Positions 34,961 through 47,130 of a stretch of DNA of 64,000 nt are shown piece by piece; the stretch's first letter is position 1; each line of letters opens with the position of its first letter. The DNA is taken from assembly GCA_023653785.1 (NCBI GenBank), contig JAMKCH010051755.1, positions 1 to 64,000 on the forward strand, read 5' to 3'. The notes beneath the pieces were generated by a model, which worked only from the letters and a program-made list of their open reading frames with translations, made no database searches and was not told the origin of the DNA. Source of the stretch: Ophioderma brevispina (taxonomy: Eukaryota; Echinodermata; Ophiuroidea; Amphilepidida; Ophiodermatidae). The translations under genes and the position numbers were made by a program.

Positions 34961-36600
34961 GTGAGCATCTTCCACCTGGAGCTGACTCCTCATGGGCTGA
35001 ATCAACTCTCTTGTGAACTTTCCTGCATTGCACTAAAATACTAAAAGTTTTTGTAAAAAGCTTCAAGGTAGTCATTTACTCATCATTTCCAGTCATTTTA
35101 GCAAAAAATATGAAGGTAGCACCTGCACTGGTGCTTTGGTATGCCTTCAAAGGCGAGGGGGGGTTGCTACCCAAGAAAAATTGTACTCGATTCGCGCTGA
35201 TATAGGGACAACCTGTGCTTTTTTACGGGTGAGAGCTGTTTGGGAGGGATGCACAGCAGTTAAACTTTACAGCACTCCTAGTCCGTGCGTTCTTAATACT
35301 GTGTGCTCTACGGTCAATACGGTGTGTCGTCGGCAAATTTTAAAATGGTCACTGGTAAAAGTACCGTACGTTAAAATGTGAAATACTACCTGTATAAGGC
35401 AGGTGCGCTATTGATTCCTGAATGTGGTAACAATGGTTATTGCGCTGTCCACACAGGTGATATTGGGCCTTATCATTACTTTCATACGTTATCTAAACTA
35501 ATAGACTAATACAATAGTCAATACCCCCTCATAGATGGTCCAACGTAGTTCTTAATAGTTTAAGCACGCGCATGTTGGATAAAATATTTTGGAAATGAAA
35601 ACCTTGGCTTAAACACATAAAAAGTAAACACAGCTTTGTAATTTTAACGTCACCTAAATTAAACTTCTTCTAAAGATTACGGCGAATTACTTGTCAGTGC
35701 ATTTAGGATCAGTGTAGAAGGACCATAGAGTATAAACATACCATGTATCACACTGCAAAAACCTGTTGTTTAAAAGTTGAAACAGTTGTTTAAAAGTTTA
35801 AACAAGTTGTTTAACGGGTGAATTGAACAATTTCTTTCAATATGGCTACACAGGGATACAGTGAAGATGTGAAAATATTGTAACTCCTAAACACGGCTTT
35901 TACAGTGAAGAGATGTGAATGATTTATTAGTCCCAGGATTTATAAATGTTGTATTAAAACTGTACAAAGTTCAATTCAGAAAAGTACAGTAAACAAAATT
36001 AAATTTTGTACTTGGCCCTTTTTCCTTTCAAGTCCATTCTTTTGTGAGGCAGCGAAGCGACTTCTTGGATAGATTAAAATGCTTCTTCCCTATTTCACCT
36101 AATGGATATGACCCAAACTTTTCCCCAGCTCCTATATCAGTGCGAATCGAGTAATAATTTAGGGTACATTTTGAAAATATTCTGTATAGTATGGCTCTAA
36201 AACTCTGTTGATGTCAAACTAGTCAATTACCATCATTTAGAGCTGAAAATTTAGAGCATGAAGATCGATATTCCTACCTTTTTTGCGCAAAATTGGATTT
36301 TCGCCTATTTTTCTGTGGAAAATGCCAAATTAGCTGACTCAGATTTTATGATGTAATTGTTATGCCATACTAGGTATGTTGGTACTTATTTTGGTATCAA
36401 TGGAAAGAGGAGGACCATAGCAATCAATTAGTATCAAAGTCATAAGCATCGGGTGTGTTATAACAAGGGGGTGGTAACCATCCCTTGGTAAACCGTATTA
36501 CAAAAAAGGCTTGGTAAGACGAGGGTTAAATCTTTCTAAGCAACCATACTTTTTTTAAACCTTAAAATTAGACATTTACAGGCCCTGTAAGATGACTTTT
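34961..36600. other. Non-coding sequence with an inverted repeat pair
   Basis: ACTCGATTCGCGCTGATATA (35183-35203) matches, inverted, TATATCAGTGCGAATCGAGT near 36131-36150; the ends of a transposon are possible but no target duplication was found. At 35754-35825 CACTGCAAAAACCTG and GTTGTTTAAAAGTT motifs resemble the CACTGTAAAA terminus of the element at 48717, as a single end. Confidence 0.4.
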
Positions 36601-36726
36601 CTTAATTAAACCATTTTTCAAATCTTGCAATGTCTGTAGAATCAGCAGAAAGCATATTTTGATTCCCCAAAATGTTTCTCTTCTGGAAATACCACCAAGA
36701 TCTAGGACGCCACCCAGGCGTGTAGC

Positions 36727-37791
36727 CCGGGGGGGCCACTCTACCTAAACCTGTTGTCATCCGCGAGCAGAAAAACGCGGGAAAGGATAGGGTTTTCACA
36801 CCGCGGCGCGGACCGTACGGACCGCGAAAAGGGTCCCAAAACCAAACAAAATGACCAAAAGGGTATCATTTTCGCACTCATCAAGTCAGCGTTTAGGGTA
36901 GCCAATGGCGGATCCGGCCTCTCGTTACCGAAAAAAATATAAATGTGACAATAACACTTACTTAGGTAGACAAAAATCCTCTGTAACTCATGATATTTGC
37001 AAAATTTTCCGCACTACGCGCGTTAAAGGAATCACAGAGACCAGATTCATGCAGGGCAGCGGGCCTATCTTTGAGAAATGACAATTTCTTTTGTGATTGC
37101 CTGATCATCACTATTGTTCTACCTTTATACGTATAAATCGGACAGCATGTGCGCCAACTCCATTGAATTTAAAGCGGAGTCGTTATTAAGTACTTCTCAA
37201 AACAAACAACAGATACACCAGTTTTGCGCTATGGTCTTTTCCCCGTACAAATGATTCAAAACTTCACCGCGAAGACGGTCCGCTAAAACGGCTTCGTATC
37301 TGGCGGGCTGCCATGTTTTCTTTTTTTTTTGCTACCGGAAACGAACACGAAAACGACATTATAATTTAATTAAATGTTGGTCAATTCTAGGTTTATAATT
37401 TTCTTAAAATAATTTTGAAAATAATTCGGAGTTATTTTGGGTGCGTAACGCGGATTCGGCAATTTTCAGCGCGGATTGGCAAGGAAAGAGTCAATTTATT
37501 TGGTGGGCTGTAAATGTGGAAATCGGTGCCGAAAATGGGTGTCTTTAGCTTTTTATTAATGCCCCTATCTGTTTTTGAGTATGTTATTTTATGTGTAAAA
37601 TAGTGCGAGCAATTTCAGAAATTTCAGATTTTGTGAAAATGTGCCAGTGCCGCTTTAAGGGTATGCTTTTTGGGTTTATCCGTGATAAGGGTAGTTTGAA
37701 TGAAGGAAAGATATCCACAGTATTTAGGGTCCGATCTGAAAGGTCCTGCTCGAGGATGACACCACGGGAATGTAGTAAGTGGCCCCCCCGG
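36727..37791. mobile_element. Second non-autonomous transposon with CCGG-ended TIRs and 10-bp target duplication
   Basis: Ends CCGGGGGGGCCACT (36727-36740) and AGTGGCCCCCCCGG (37778-37791) are perfect inverted repeats. GGCGTGTAGC lies immediately outside on both sides (36717-36726 and 37792-37801). Inner similarity continues: TGTTGTCATCCGCGAGCAG at the left and its diverged inverse CTGCTCGAGGATGACACCA at the right. The CCGG terminus, TIR length and 10-bp duplication match the element at 8274-9584, so both probably used related transposases. The interior is CpG-rich and has no convincing coding sequence. Confidence 0.85.
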
Positions 37792-37801
37792 GGCGTGTAG
37801 C

Positions 37802-39943
37802 CAGCCCGGTGGTTTCCGAGGGGGCAATTTCCGGTAGGTGCACAAATTTCCGATCACAAGAAGCAAAATTTCCCGGTCGCCAAGGTCAAAAGAATCCCGA
37901 AAAAGGGCTGATTTAACATAAATTATCAGTGTTTTATTTCCATTTTCCCTCATAACATCATAGAGGACTGCCCGGACAGACTTCAGCTTCCACCTGCAAT
38001 CGGTATCGCCAAAATATGTCGGATTCCAAATGTGAGTGTTATTGGACCAGTTTTAATCATTCCTTCAAACATGTTCCGTAGTGGACGCAGACATTTTTGA
38101 AAAAGCACTTTCTTTCTTGTCCGCGTAATACAGTCATCAGCAGGTTTATTATTCTTGTCTCCTTTGCTTGTGGTAAGGTTACAATATCCTTTTGATTTTG
38201 GGCACCAATAACATATTAATTCAAGTGAAATTGAGTCTTAATCATGATACCCTGCCTGAATAGTCATACTGGCAAGAATAAACCACAGCGCTGATTGATG
38301 CACTGTGACATACGGCTCCCGATAACTCGTCTACTGAATACGGAAACACAGAAAATCAGCAAAACAGCCTGTCAGAGCAACTGGTGTGACTTTGTCCATG
38401 ACTCTTAAAGGACAGATTTTTTACAGCGTATCTTGTGAAATGGGTCGCCACTTTATTTATCATAGCGACGGACTGTATCTTAGCCTAGGCGCCTAAAAAA
38501 ATATTCATGTCACATGAAATTGAACGAAGCATGAATGATCACTAGCGACCGACTGCTTCATAGCACGCTACAACATCCATTTTGAGAATAAGTTGAATAA
38601 TTTGGTTGCCATTTTGCAAGTAGGACGATGCATGAACAAAGTATCAAAACAGCATTTAAATGTTCCCAATTGTTGATTACAATCAAACTAATGGATTTTT
38701 GTAGCCAATGCGAGATGCAAGCCATAGCAACAAAAATCGATAGAAAGCGTGATTCAAGTGGGTGAAATTAGTGAAGAATGTTATTTGTTTATTATGTATA
38801 TTTTCAAGGACATACATGGTTGTCCAACATATAACCATGTAATGCTCCATCCTTTGGATAGTGAAACAAAAATGTGTACAAAATTGGACTATAGGAGTGT
38901 GTTTTTAATTCTAAAAACCCAGTTTTTTTGATGGGTACAAAGGGGGGGGGACACAACTTGTCAATTTGGTCACCTCCTTTAAACATATCTTGAAATCCAA
39001 AATTGGAAAGGTTTTTCATCTTTTGTGACATAAATTTTGAGACATCACAATCAAGTGTACATCTTTTGCAGCCAGCTCCTATTTGATAAAGGCCAAATTA
39101 TTTTAAAATAGAATGAAAATTATACTAAAATTGGTAGATTTTCTTATATCCAAACTATTAGTACACGTTTTCACAAATTACTATATCCTACTTTTTCAGG
39201 TGGCTGTCACAGATTTATTTCACTAACTACCTTTAGTTTGAAGGTTGCTCTGAGGTTAAATAAGGTCATTGTCCACAGTCAAAATCTACTTTCAAACAAT
39301 TGATTGTGAACCTTTCCCATTGCTGAGTGCTCCTCTGTGCATCTTAGATTTATGTCAAATGAACCTCAATAATCTAGCCTTATCAGTAATAATTGACTAT
39401 TTCATTGATTTTCAGTTACATAGGGTAAAAGTTGTAATTTCACTGTACAAGTGCCACAAATGGGATTCAAACCATCAAAGGCTTATCTGGAGGGAAATTC
39501 AAACCTTTCATGTTGAGCTTGTGCCCTGTCCCTGTGATTTGTTCGAGAGCCCGAATGCTGTAAATCCTATTACGTGTCATTTCTACCATGAATTGTGGGA
39601 CTTGCGTGTGGATGTTCCATCAAAGCCAGATGCATCTCACTCGCTCACACACATTTAAAAGAATTCAGAAGGCTCATCATTGTTTCTGAGCCCACTGCAT
39701 AAACACAGTCACTCCTTTGATTGACCTGGTAAATAGCCAGGCATTTCCTCAATGTACTTTACAATCATTTTCTTTGAGACCACAATGTCAATTTTGTGTT
39801 CAACGAAAATACCAAAATCAGGTACTATAAGGTTCCAGTTCGAAACCAAACATTGTGTCTCAAAATGACTTTTCATAATCAGGTCCTTTGATCAGGTACT
39901 TGACAGACATGTTCTGGTAAGAAATTCTGTGTGTGCTTCTCCT
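37802..39943. other. Non-coding sequence
   Basis: A loose direct repeat (GCGACGGACTGTATC near 38464 and GCGACCGACTGCTTC near 38545) is present. The open frame at 39269-39658 has no recognised domain and no convincing splice sites. Confidence 0.4.
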
Positions 39944-39945
39944 AT

Positions 39946-42024
39946 ACACGCCTCGACGGGAACCGCGAAGGACCCCTCTACTCGGCCGCCAGTACTGGGG
40001 GCATCCCGGCCACCAAACACCCATGACACGTACACATATGGCTTACGAACGAAATAATAAGCCCCTAATCATGATAATAAGAATTTACAACGTACCTTTT
40101 TTGCAATTGTTAACAAATTTTCAAACCGTTTATTCGCATGGATTATGGAAGGTGAAATGTCCGTGACTGGCCTAAACGGAATTCCAGGGCAAGTGTCTTA
40201 CTGTTTGTTGTAAAAATGAAGGTTATCTCGACCACTTTGCGTGACTGAGAAATGACGCTTATGGTTTGAATACGTGTTAAAATGGTAATACAGCCGCGTG
40301 AGACAAATACTTTTTCGTAAATTCAAAACATCGCAGACAAAATCAGTAACACTCGAAATGGTTGATATATCCGTGTACTTGACAACTTGAATAGTTTCCC
40401 AACGACCAAATTCGTATTGCTGAAAACGTGACATCTTCCGATCGGGTTGTTGGTGTTTTAGAAAGGACCGTCCGTGCCCTACAAGTGATTCGATTTCTGG
40501 AGATCTGACAAAATTAGTCTCTTTGTGCAGGTGTTAATGGCCTCCATTTTTCCTGATTAAACGTTTAAAAATATTATTTCCTCATTTTATTTGAGAAAGC
40601 TTTCTGTCTCACAGGACACGTATTTTGTTTACTATACAAGAGAGAAAGGGGAATAATACCCTAGTTGTTTTTTGCTAAGTGCACCTGATTAGATTGCACA
40701 ATAGGGGAAAGTGGGGGATTCCCCAAGAATGCTAAATTAGTAACTGACCTCAGCTTGTTTATTATGCTTTAAAAGATCAAAACATTGCAAGATCTGGGAA
40801 TTCCCCCACAAAAGTTATATATAGAAGTGATGTAATTTTAGATTGTGAAATCGATTTGATGGTGCAAGGTCATTGTTTTATGCATAGATGAAGTAATGGC
40901 TATTTGTAGACTGGGTTTTTGTGAAGTCAGTATATATGGAGATGTGAGTTAGTCTTGCCGTCAGCAGTTGCAATCAGCTATACAGTATGATGTAGCTAGT
41001 TTTTGATCTACAATAATAGTTAATGTTAGATGTGAGCTCCACACAGTGCCATGATTTTATTATATTTATATTCCATGTGAGCAGAGTTGGCTGGAATTAT
41101 TCTACTACTGTCGTCTTTGAAGCGAAAGTGTCTGGGAATCAAAATAGGTTTCCAAATTGTGGACAGATAGAAATCATTGTGATTACTTGGACGGATTATA
41201 CTTGTGGATTTATTATCGTCGAGGGACTTAATTTAACCTTGTCGTCTCGTCTTGAACTGCTGGACCAATATTTACCTTCAGGACTGAGAAGATTCCCTGG
41301 GAATATACTACCTGAGGAGTTTTGTATGAACTTGTGCGCTGTCATTTTTGGAGTCTTCTTCGCTGTGAGGACATATCATCGATAAACTGCAAAACGCTTC
41401 TGTTTGGACAATGTGGGACATTTTTGAGGACAATAAGTATACATGAATCTTAAATATTGAGTGTAAATTTTATGTACAGTTGTTTTGACATAAATTCTTA
41501 GAACCAAATCAGTAAGATCATTAAACTGTGTTATTATATATAATTTAGATCTTGTGCACAAGGCTCTTTATTTGTGTTTGAAGGTATTTTCTGACCTTAA
41601 CCTACGAGACGTCATAACAATGGAATGTGCTACGCTTGGATTATCAGTACACGTGAAAATGACCGTCGAGTTACAAGGTGGTATTTAGACTGAAATAGAT
41701 AGCGATGATTTTTCATTTGTGTCATTAGCGAGTGAATTCGAACGCAGTTCGTTTCCATTTTTGTAACTTTTTATCTTATTTGTGCAAGCCAGAAATTTAC
41801 TTTTTTTCCTGAGCCGCCCATGACGATATACAAATGGATAACAGTGAAATAAAGTGTTGGTTTTGTGCCGTCAGAACTGATCAAAATTATCGCTTCTTTG
41901 TGGTAACCGTACAAACGTAACGCGGTTGTATAACGGAAATGCCAAAGATGCCCCCCAGTCATGGCGGATGGTGATTGCGCCGCCCACGGCGTAGAGGCGA
42001 TAATAGTCGCCGTCGGATTCGTGT
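39946..42024. mobile_element. TIR transposon flanked by AT (ISL2EU-like), longer copy
   Basis: The left end ACACGCCTCGACGGG and right end CCGTCGGATTCGTGT are imperfect inverted repeats, each flanked by AT (39944-39945 and 42025-42026). A shorter inverted copy is at 61533-62730. Shared parts are 39946-40530 and 41590-42024. This copy has about 1.1 kb in the middle (roughly 40530-41615) that the other lacks. A 2-bp AT duplication with TIRs fits the ISL2EU superfamily as I remember it; a Tc1/mariner reading would need TA outside the ends and fits less well. No transposase was recognised. Confidence 0.7.
40202..40434 (-). pseudogene. Exon-like 5' coding segment in the AT-flanked transposon
   Basis: An ATG at 40434 opens 77 codons (MSRFQQYEFGRWETIQVVKY, then TDISTISSVTDFVCDVLNLR and a basic, aromatic stretch) ending at CAAACA|GTAAGA, a fair donor. 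The copy at about 62234-62475 retains the same ATG position, much of the sequence and the same donor, but has homopolymer frameshifts. Retention in both copies suggests it is the first coding exon of the parent transposon. No domain was recognised. Confidence 0.4.
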
Positions 42025-42029
42025 ATCTC

Positions 42030-44638
42030 ATCAGGCTTGTCAAATCCATTGTAAACTTGAAAGGTGGTCTGGATTGGTCATAGATCACAGCTTTTACCTG
42101 GAGCTGTGACTGTACAACAATATGATTGAGAAGTCAAAACGAACTTGAACATGAAGATATTACAAACTGTACATGGGTGTTAAACAAAGATATTCAAGTG
42201 TTAACTGCCCATGACTCAGCACGGATTTTCGTTGGCACTTAATGATTTTTGCCCCATTTTAATATGCTAAAAAATAATCTAGCAAGATTGATCAACACAT
42301 GGCTTTCTTTGCTCAGATTCGGTCCCTCCCCTTTATTTTGCTTGATATGTTCAATCTGTTACTAGCAATGACATTTCCATGTGCCAACATGGTTTCTTAA
42401 ACAGAACATTCAGACATTTGTACCCATCATCACACGTATCAATGAATTGCCTCACACTGGTGTTTTTCCGAACAATATGGGACATTCTGTTCTTGCTCCC
42501 AAGGCCTTATTGACCCCAATAACACAAAAGATTACAGACTCTTGTTATAACTTCAATCTTAAAACTCCTTAAAAACAGGCTTTGAGATTATTGAATGATT
42601 GCATGGAGAAAAATCAGAGGCACAATTACAATCCATAAGCAGAAGTACAGTATTGAAACCATATTACTGACAGTCAAAGATGACATAACAAAATTTGCAT
42701 AGGATGTAGCTAGTAGAAAAAATAAGACATCAATTGTCGAAACTGTGTTGCTGTTAATTGTTTTGTTTTGTCATAAAAAATGAGACTTTCAATGAGACAG
42801 GTGTCAAATTCCTTTATGTCCTTCAGATACTGTCCATAACTTTTGTGTTATATTTGATTCTCACATGTCCATGTCTGCTTAGGTAAAATCACCCTGAGCA
42901 ACATTTCCCACATTCATAGATTTTGGATTATGATACTTAACCACCTTTCACTTTTATATTATAAGAAGAAAATAATTGAAAAGAAGATTCTTTATAACAC
43001 ATTCACATCCACCTGTGGTTGCTGATTATAATAGGTATACTAAATGAAGTTCAAAAACAGGTACTGGATCTGGGATCAGTAGTATAAAAGAGTCATTTTC
43101 TGCAAAAAAAATAGATGATCCTACTTATTGTCTCTAGAATTTTAGGTTGCTGTATTATAGAGGCCTTGCCTGTTTTTATCAATCAGTAATCAAGCACTGT
43201 GATTATGGTCACATACTACTTGGCTTGTGAAAGTCTGATTATGACAACCATTTTTACCATCATAAAGGTGTTTTTAAAGAGATTTCACATAACAGGTGCC
43301 CCTAAAAGATGTTAAAATTCTGATTTTGTACTAATGTAAAGCTTTCTACTGTCATAAATATCCCCATGTGAAAGGATTGAGCTGAGAATGATTTCTTTGG
43401 TACAAAAAATGTGAAATTTCTAATTTCCTATAGCCTGTTTTATATTGAAATGAAACAATTCAAAGTAGCCTTTTGTTTTCACTTCAAGGCATTATTGTAA
43501 GGTAAGGAATCTATTGGGGCTCTTATCTATATGAAATCACTACATTTGACACAATATATGGATGCCCCAAAATCTTTAGTTGCACCTTTAACTGGTATCT
43601 TCTGCAGTTATATTAAAGCCCATGATACACTACTAGTCCCGCGTGAGCGATTGCAATGCGCAACAACCCCAGATTTTGACACAAGATCAGTGTTACGCAT
43701 GCTTACAAGCAGAAATCGCTCACTGCAAATGAAGTATTTATCGTCGCCTACATCCCACATCACTTTTGTATTTTTACAAATACACCGTTTTTCTTCTGAG
43801 ACCAACGAGATTCAAAATCTACCGTGACATTTCATTCTATGTCTTAAAGGAAATGTAAAAAGAACATATAGACTTTTACTGTTTTTACGAGAAAACATTT
43901 TAAAGCCCAATATAACATAATGAAATTAAAACTTTCAAATTATGTGATCTTATTTAGGCTACAAATTTTATAACCTCTGTATGGAATCATGTATATTGTA
44001 AAATATTGGTTACGTAAAATATGTTCACCATTATTTTTCATGCACGTAAATAGATCACTATGTGCAAAGCTTGTTTACGAAAGCTAGAATTGTTAAAATA
44101 GATCTTTACTGTGGATTTTTTTTTTATTTTATACTGATGTAAATATGTGCAATTGTTGTATCATTAAAACGGGACATTGGATATGCAAAATTCCTTTAAC
44201 TTATGAAAGATTATCAGGTTGTTGCATCATAATTGGGGTCAAGGGCATGTGGACATAAAGGGGCATTCTTTGATGTCCTCCCACCAAAAATTTGGCAGAG
44301 CAAGTCTACAGAATGCTGTGTGTTTTTGTGGTGTGTGTGTGCATGCCGCACATGCATCCACATATATCCTTGGATCTAAACAAGTGTTGGGGTCCACTTT
44401 GCACCATATATGTATCTCAATTATGCCAGTAAGCTGGGATCAAGTGGCCATGTGTCATGGCCCTAAAGGTTAAATCAGTCAAGATAGGTTTACATTGCTA
44501 TAACCCATTGTCAATGTGGGAAGGAGGATGAAACTTGGTGGGTGTGGTCAACATTGCTGAAAAATTTTGAAGGGCAATTTCATGGTCTGTGAATTCACAG
44601 ATAAAATTACTGGTGTGTGTATTCCTTTTCAAGGTCAT
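42030..44638. other. Non-coding sequence
   Basis: No recognisable gene or repeat beyond A/T runs. A CpG-richer patch at about 43620-43700 carries short open frames without domain. Confidence 0.4.
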
Positions 44639-44639
44639 C

Positions 44640-44760
44640 CAAGTCATCCAAATGGCTATTCTATTCGATTCTATTCTATTGCAGGCATTTAATATAGCGC
44701 TCTTCAAGGATAAAACCCGTATCACAGCGCTTAACATATTAATTAACATATTTTTTTAGA
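44640..44760 (-). repeat. LINE/SINE 3' end with (TAGAA)n tail
   Basis: Reverse complement reads AGCGCTATATTAAATGCC followed by CAATAGAATAGAATCGAAT, the 'gcgctatataaatgc plus short repeat' tail of L2/CR1-type retroelements and the SINEs they mobilise. Confidence 0.6.
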
Positions 44761-44863
44761 CAAACAAAGCACTTACAAATGGCAGCATCTTATCAGCGCC
44801 CTGTTGCTAGCATCCAAACATTGACGAGACCCCACACACACTGATAGTCAGGTAGTCTTTGTC

Positions 44864-44961
44864 AAAGACGCCTCGCATTTTTTATCCACCAACCGTGTGC
44901 GCGCCGAAGGCGTGTGGTCGATCGCCGAAGGCGTGAGGCCGAGCGGAGCGAGGCGTCTTTG
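44864..44961. repeat. Inverted repeat with perfect 14-bp arms
   Basis: CAAAGACGCCTCGC at the left and GCGAGGCGTCTTTG at the right enclose a CpG-rich interior with two CGCCGAAGGCGTG motifs. It could be a small foldback element. Confidence 0.7.
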
Positions 44962-45558
44962 CGCAAATTGGTATTTCCCTGTGCAAGCATAAAGTGTCTC
45001 AAATGTCATCATCGTAAGCACCGCCCAATTTCATCGATGACAACGTTTTCAGATACCTGCCAATATCGATGACGTCGCCCGTCAAAATTACCATATCGAT
45101 TTTTGCACGGCCTAATTAGCATACAATTCAAAGCAAAATAGTTCACTCGACGAAGTGCTTGACAGCTGCGAGTGCGAGGGAGTCCGTACGGTATGTGAGA
45201 TGCAGATGGGCTAGTTGTAGCCCAGCTCTGCAGAAATAAAAGTCCCCAAGTAAAAGTTAATTCCCACGTCCCTGTACAAACAACTGATATTAGAACCTAA
45301 TACTAGGGCCATACTCAGCTCCATTTTATCAACTATTCGTACTGCAGTGACCAGTTAAAATTGCCACTCACAGACATGACAAGTGATTTTTGAACATTAC
45401 ATTAAGATGATAGAAATCCTGACCCGCGTATCATCATGCCACGCAAATGTGATGTGTGGCGAACATCCCACAATTCAAGCCAGAAATGACGTCTAGTTCA
45501 CAAATTCACGCTGAGAATTTAGGGGACACGCACCTCCTCGTCTAGACAAAAAACTTAC

Positions 45559-45636
45559 CTCGGGAACTTCCATGACAAATTGACAAGGCACCTCCAACAT
45601 ACGCACAATTAAGGCTAAACTTTCGGTCCGAACCAT
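45559..45636 (-). CDS. Candidate first coding exon of an unidentified gene
   Basis: On the minus strand GCCATGG, an optimal start context, opens 26 codons (MVRTESLALIVRMLEV then PCQFVMEVPE) that end in GAG|GTAAGT on a codon boundary. An in-frame upstream ATG at 45678 would add 14 residues; just before it is a TGA, so the frame is closed upstream. The surrounding 44.9-46.1 kb is richer in CpG than its neighbours, with GACCAATCA and similar CCAAT-type words on the upstream side (46050-46070), as expected of a promoter. The peptide was not recognised. Later exons would lie at lower coordinates and were not found. Confidence 0.4.
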
Positions 45637-45639
45637 GGC

Positions 45640-47130
45640 TGAACGATGCAATGAACTACGTGTACTAATAACACACATCGTTCACTACATGACTGAAATT
45701 CACATTTATAGTAAAACTATCACATCAGACACATGCCTTACTTCCAAATACCTCAATGTCATACTCATCACAGTACCGTACGTGCAGCTAGCTCGAGTAA
45801 TCCTACACCGTCACCGGAATCCTACACAGTGACAAAACGATGCATGTATATAATCCCCCATGATTTTCACCGGGCTTTTCACAGCAGCAAAAGTGTTCAC
45901 CATTTTATATTCCCAGCTAGCGGTATCAGTGAGGCCCGCTGTCATGGCTGTCTTCGCTTTGTTTTGAATCCGTTACCCAAACCCAATAATTGAATGGTTA
46001 TTGATCGGTTCCAATAAACCGTATTCTGGGAGCTATTTTAAGCGAACGATTACATCAGCTTGACCAATCACCGTCGCTCTATTTTTCGGAAGAAATATCC
46101 CGAAAACAATGAGTACAAAGAAAGGAATATTTGCGAAAAGGCTTTGATTACGACAGGCATTTGAGCGGTCCAGATATGGGAGGACCACACAAATGAAAAA
46201 TAATCAAATCCCTTGATAAAAGGCTAATAGTCAGGAGGAATAGTGGGCACAGGGTAGAAATGGAGTACAGACTTTTTTCTATGATCAATTAGTTTTATGA
46301 TGACCTATCCAATAATTTCTGGAGGTGTGCCAAAAGTGTTTTTGTGCAGTGGCAATTTCTAGAAATCCAATATGGCCACCACGCCACTCTCAAATTCATT
46401 AAATGGCAATAATAGGTATCTCTATAGATATGTGAATTTGTTTTATGATGGGCCGCCCTGTTGGTGCAAGTGAGAAACTGGCAGGCAAACAACTTATACT
46501 TTGCATGGGGAAATTCCGTTTTTGCTGTAACTTTGTTTTCGAATTAATATACCAACTTCCTTATCAAGCATATAGCTAATGCTACCAGCTGCCTTTTATG
46601 ACCAATTTAGATCAGGAAATGTTCTGCAAGTATTTATAACCAGATTTTATGTGTCCTGTCAATAGAAACTACTGTAATATTTTGCCTGCCAGAAACAACA
46701 AGGGCGTCCTGAACGTCAACAAGTGATGTCATAGTTCATACATCATCTATATTTTCAGGTTTTAAAGCACAAGGATTCTACTGGAACGGTTCTTCTATGA
46801 TATGATCTGATTCGCATTACCAACCAAATCCAATATGGGCCACCCCGAATGCCAGATGACTCGAAATCATTCAGTTAACCATAACTCATCAAGTATTTAT
46901 TATCATGGGCATAATTCTGTTCTGGGCTTTATACCCACGTAGTACCTCATATCTAACCACTTCTAGTATGTTTACCATGCTTACCACTCAAGATGGAAGC
47001 CAATATGGCTGCCATTAAGATCTTTAAAAAACCTACACATTGGACATTATTGTACCATCATCTTGAAGTTTAAGCATGTTGTCAAACAAAAATACCAGAT
47101 TAGTTTGTAATTCCAGCATCATCTCGCACT
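45640..47130. other. CpG-richer then AT-rich non-coding sequence
   Basis: 45640-46100 may be the promoter of the minus-strand exon. From 46350 to 47030 several CCAATATGG(C/G)CNCC motifs occur (about 46366, 46831 and 46991), matching one near 52549 in TGACC-type repeats, so part of this is probably an old repeat. Confidence 0.35.

Noticed and set aside
41023..41385. Plus-strand frame of 120 codons in the longer AT-flanked element
   Set aside because: Lies in the block missing from the other copy, with no recognised motif; length alone is weak evidence in this setting.
39946..42024. Tc1/mariner assignment of the AT-flanked elements
   Set aside because: Exact ends leave AT, not TA, outside the inverted repeats in both copies, so ISL2EU-like was preferred, though a 2-bp palindromic-type site leaves some doubt.
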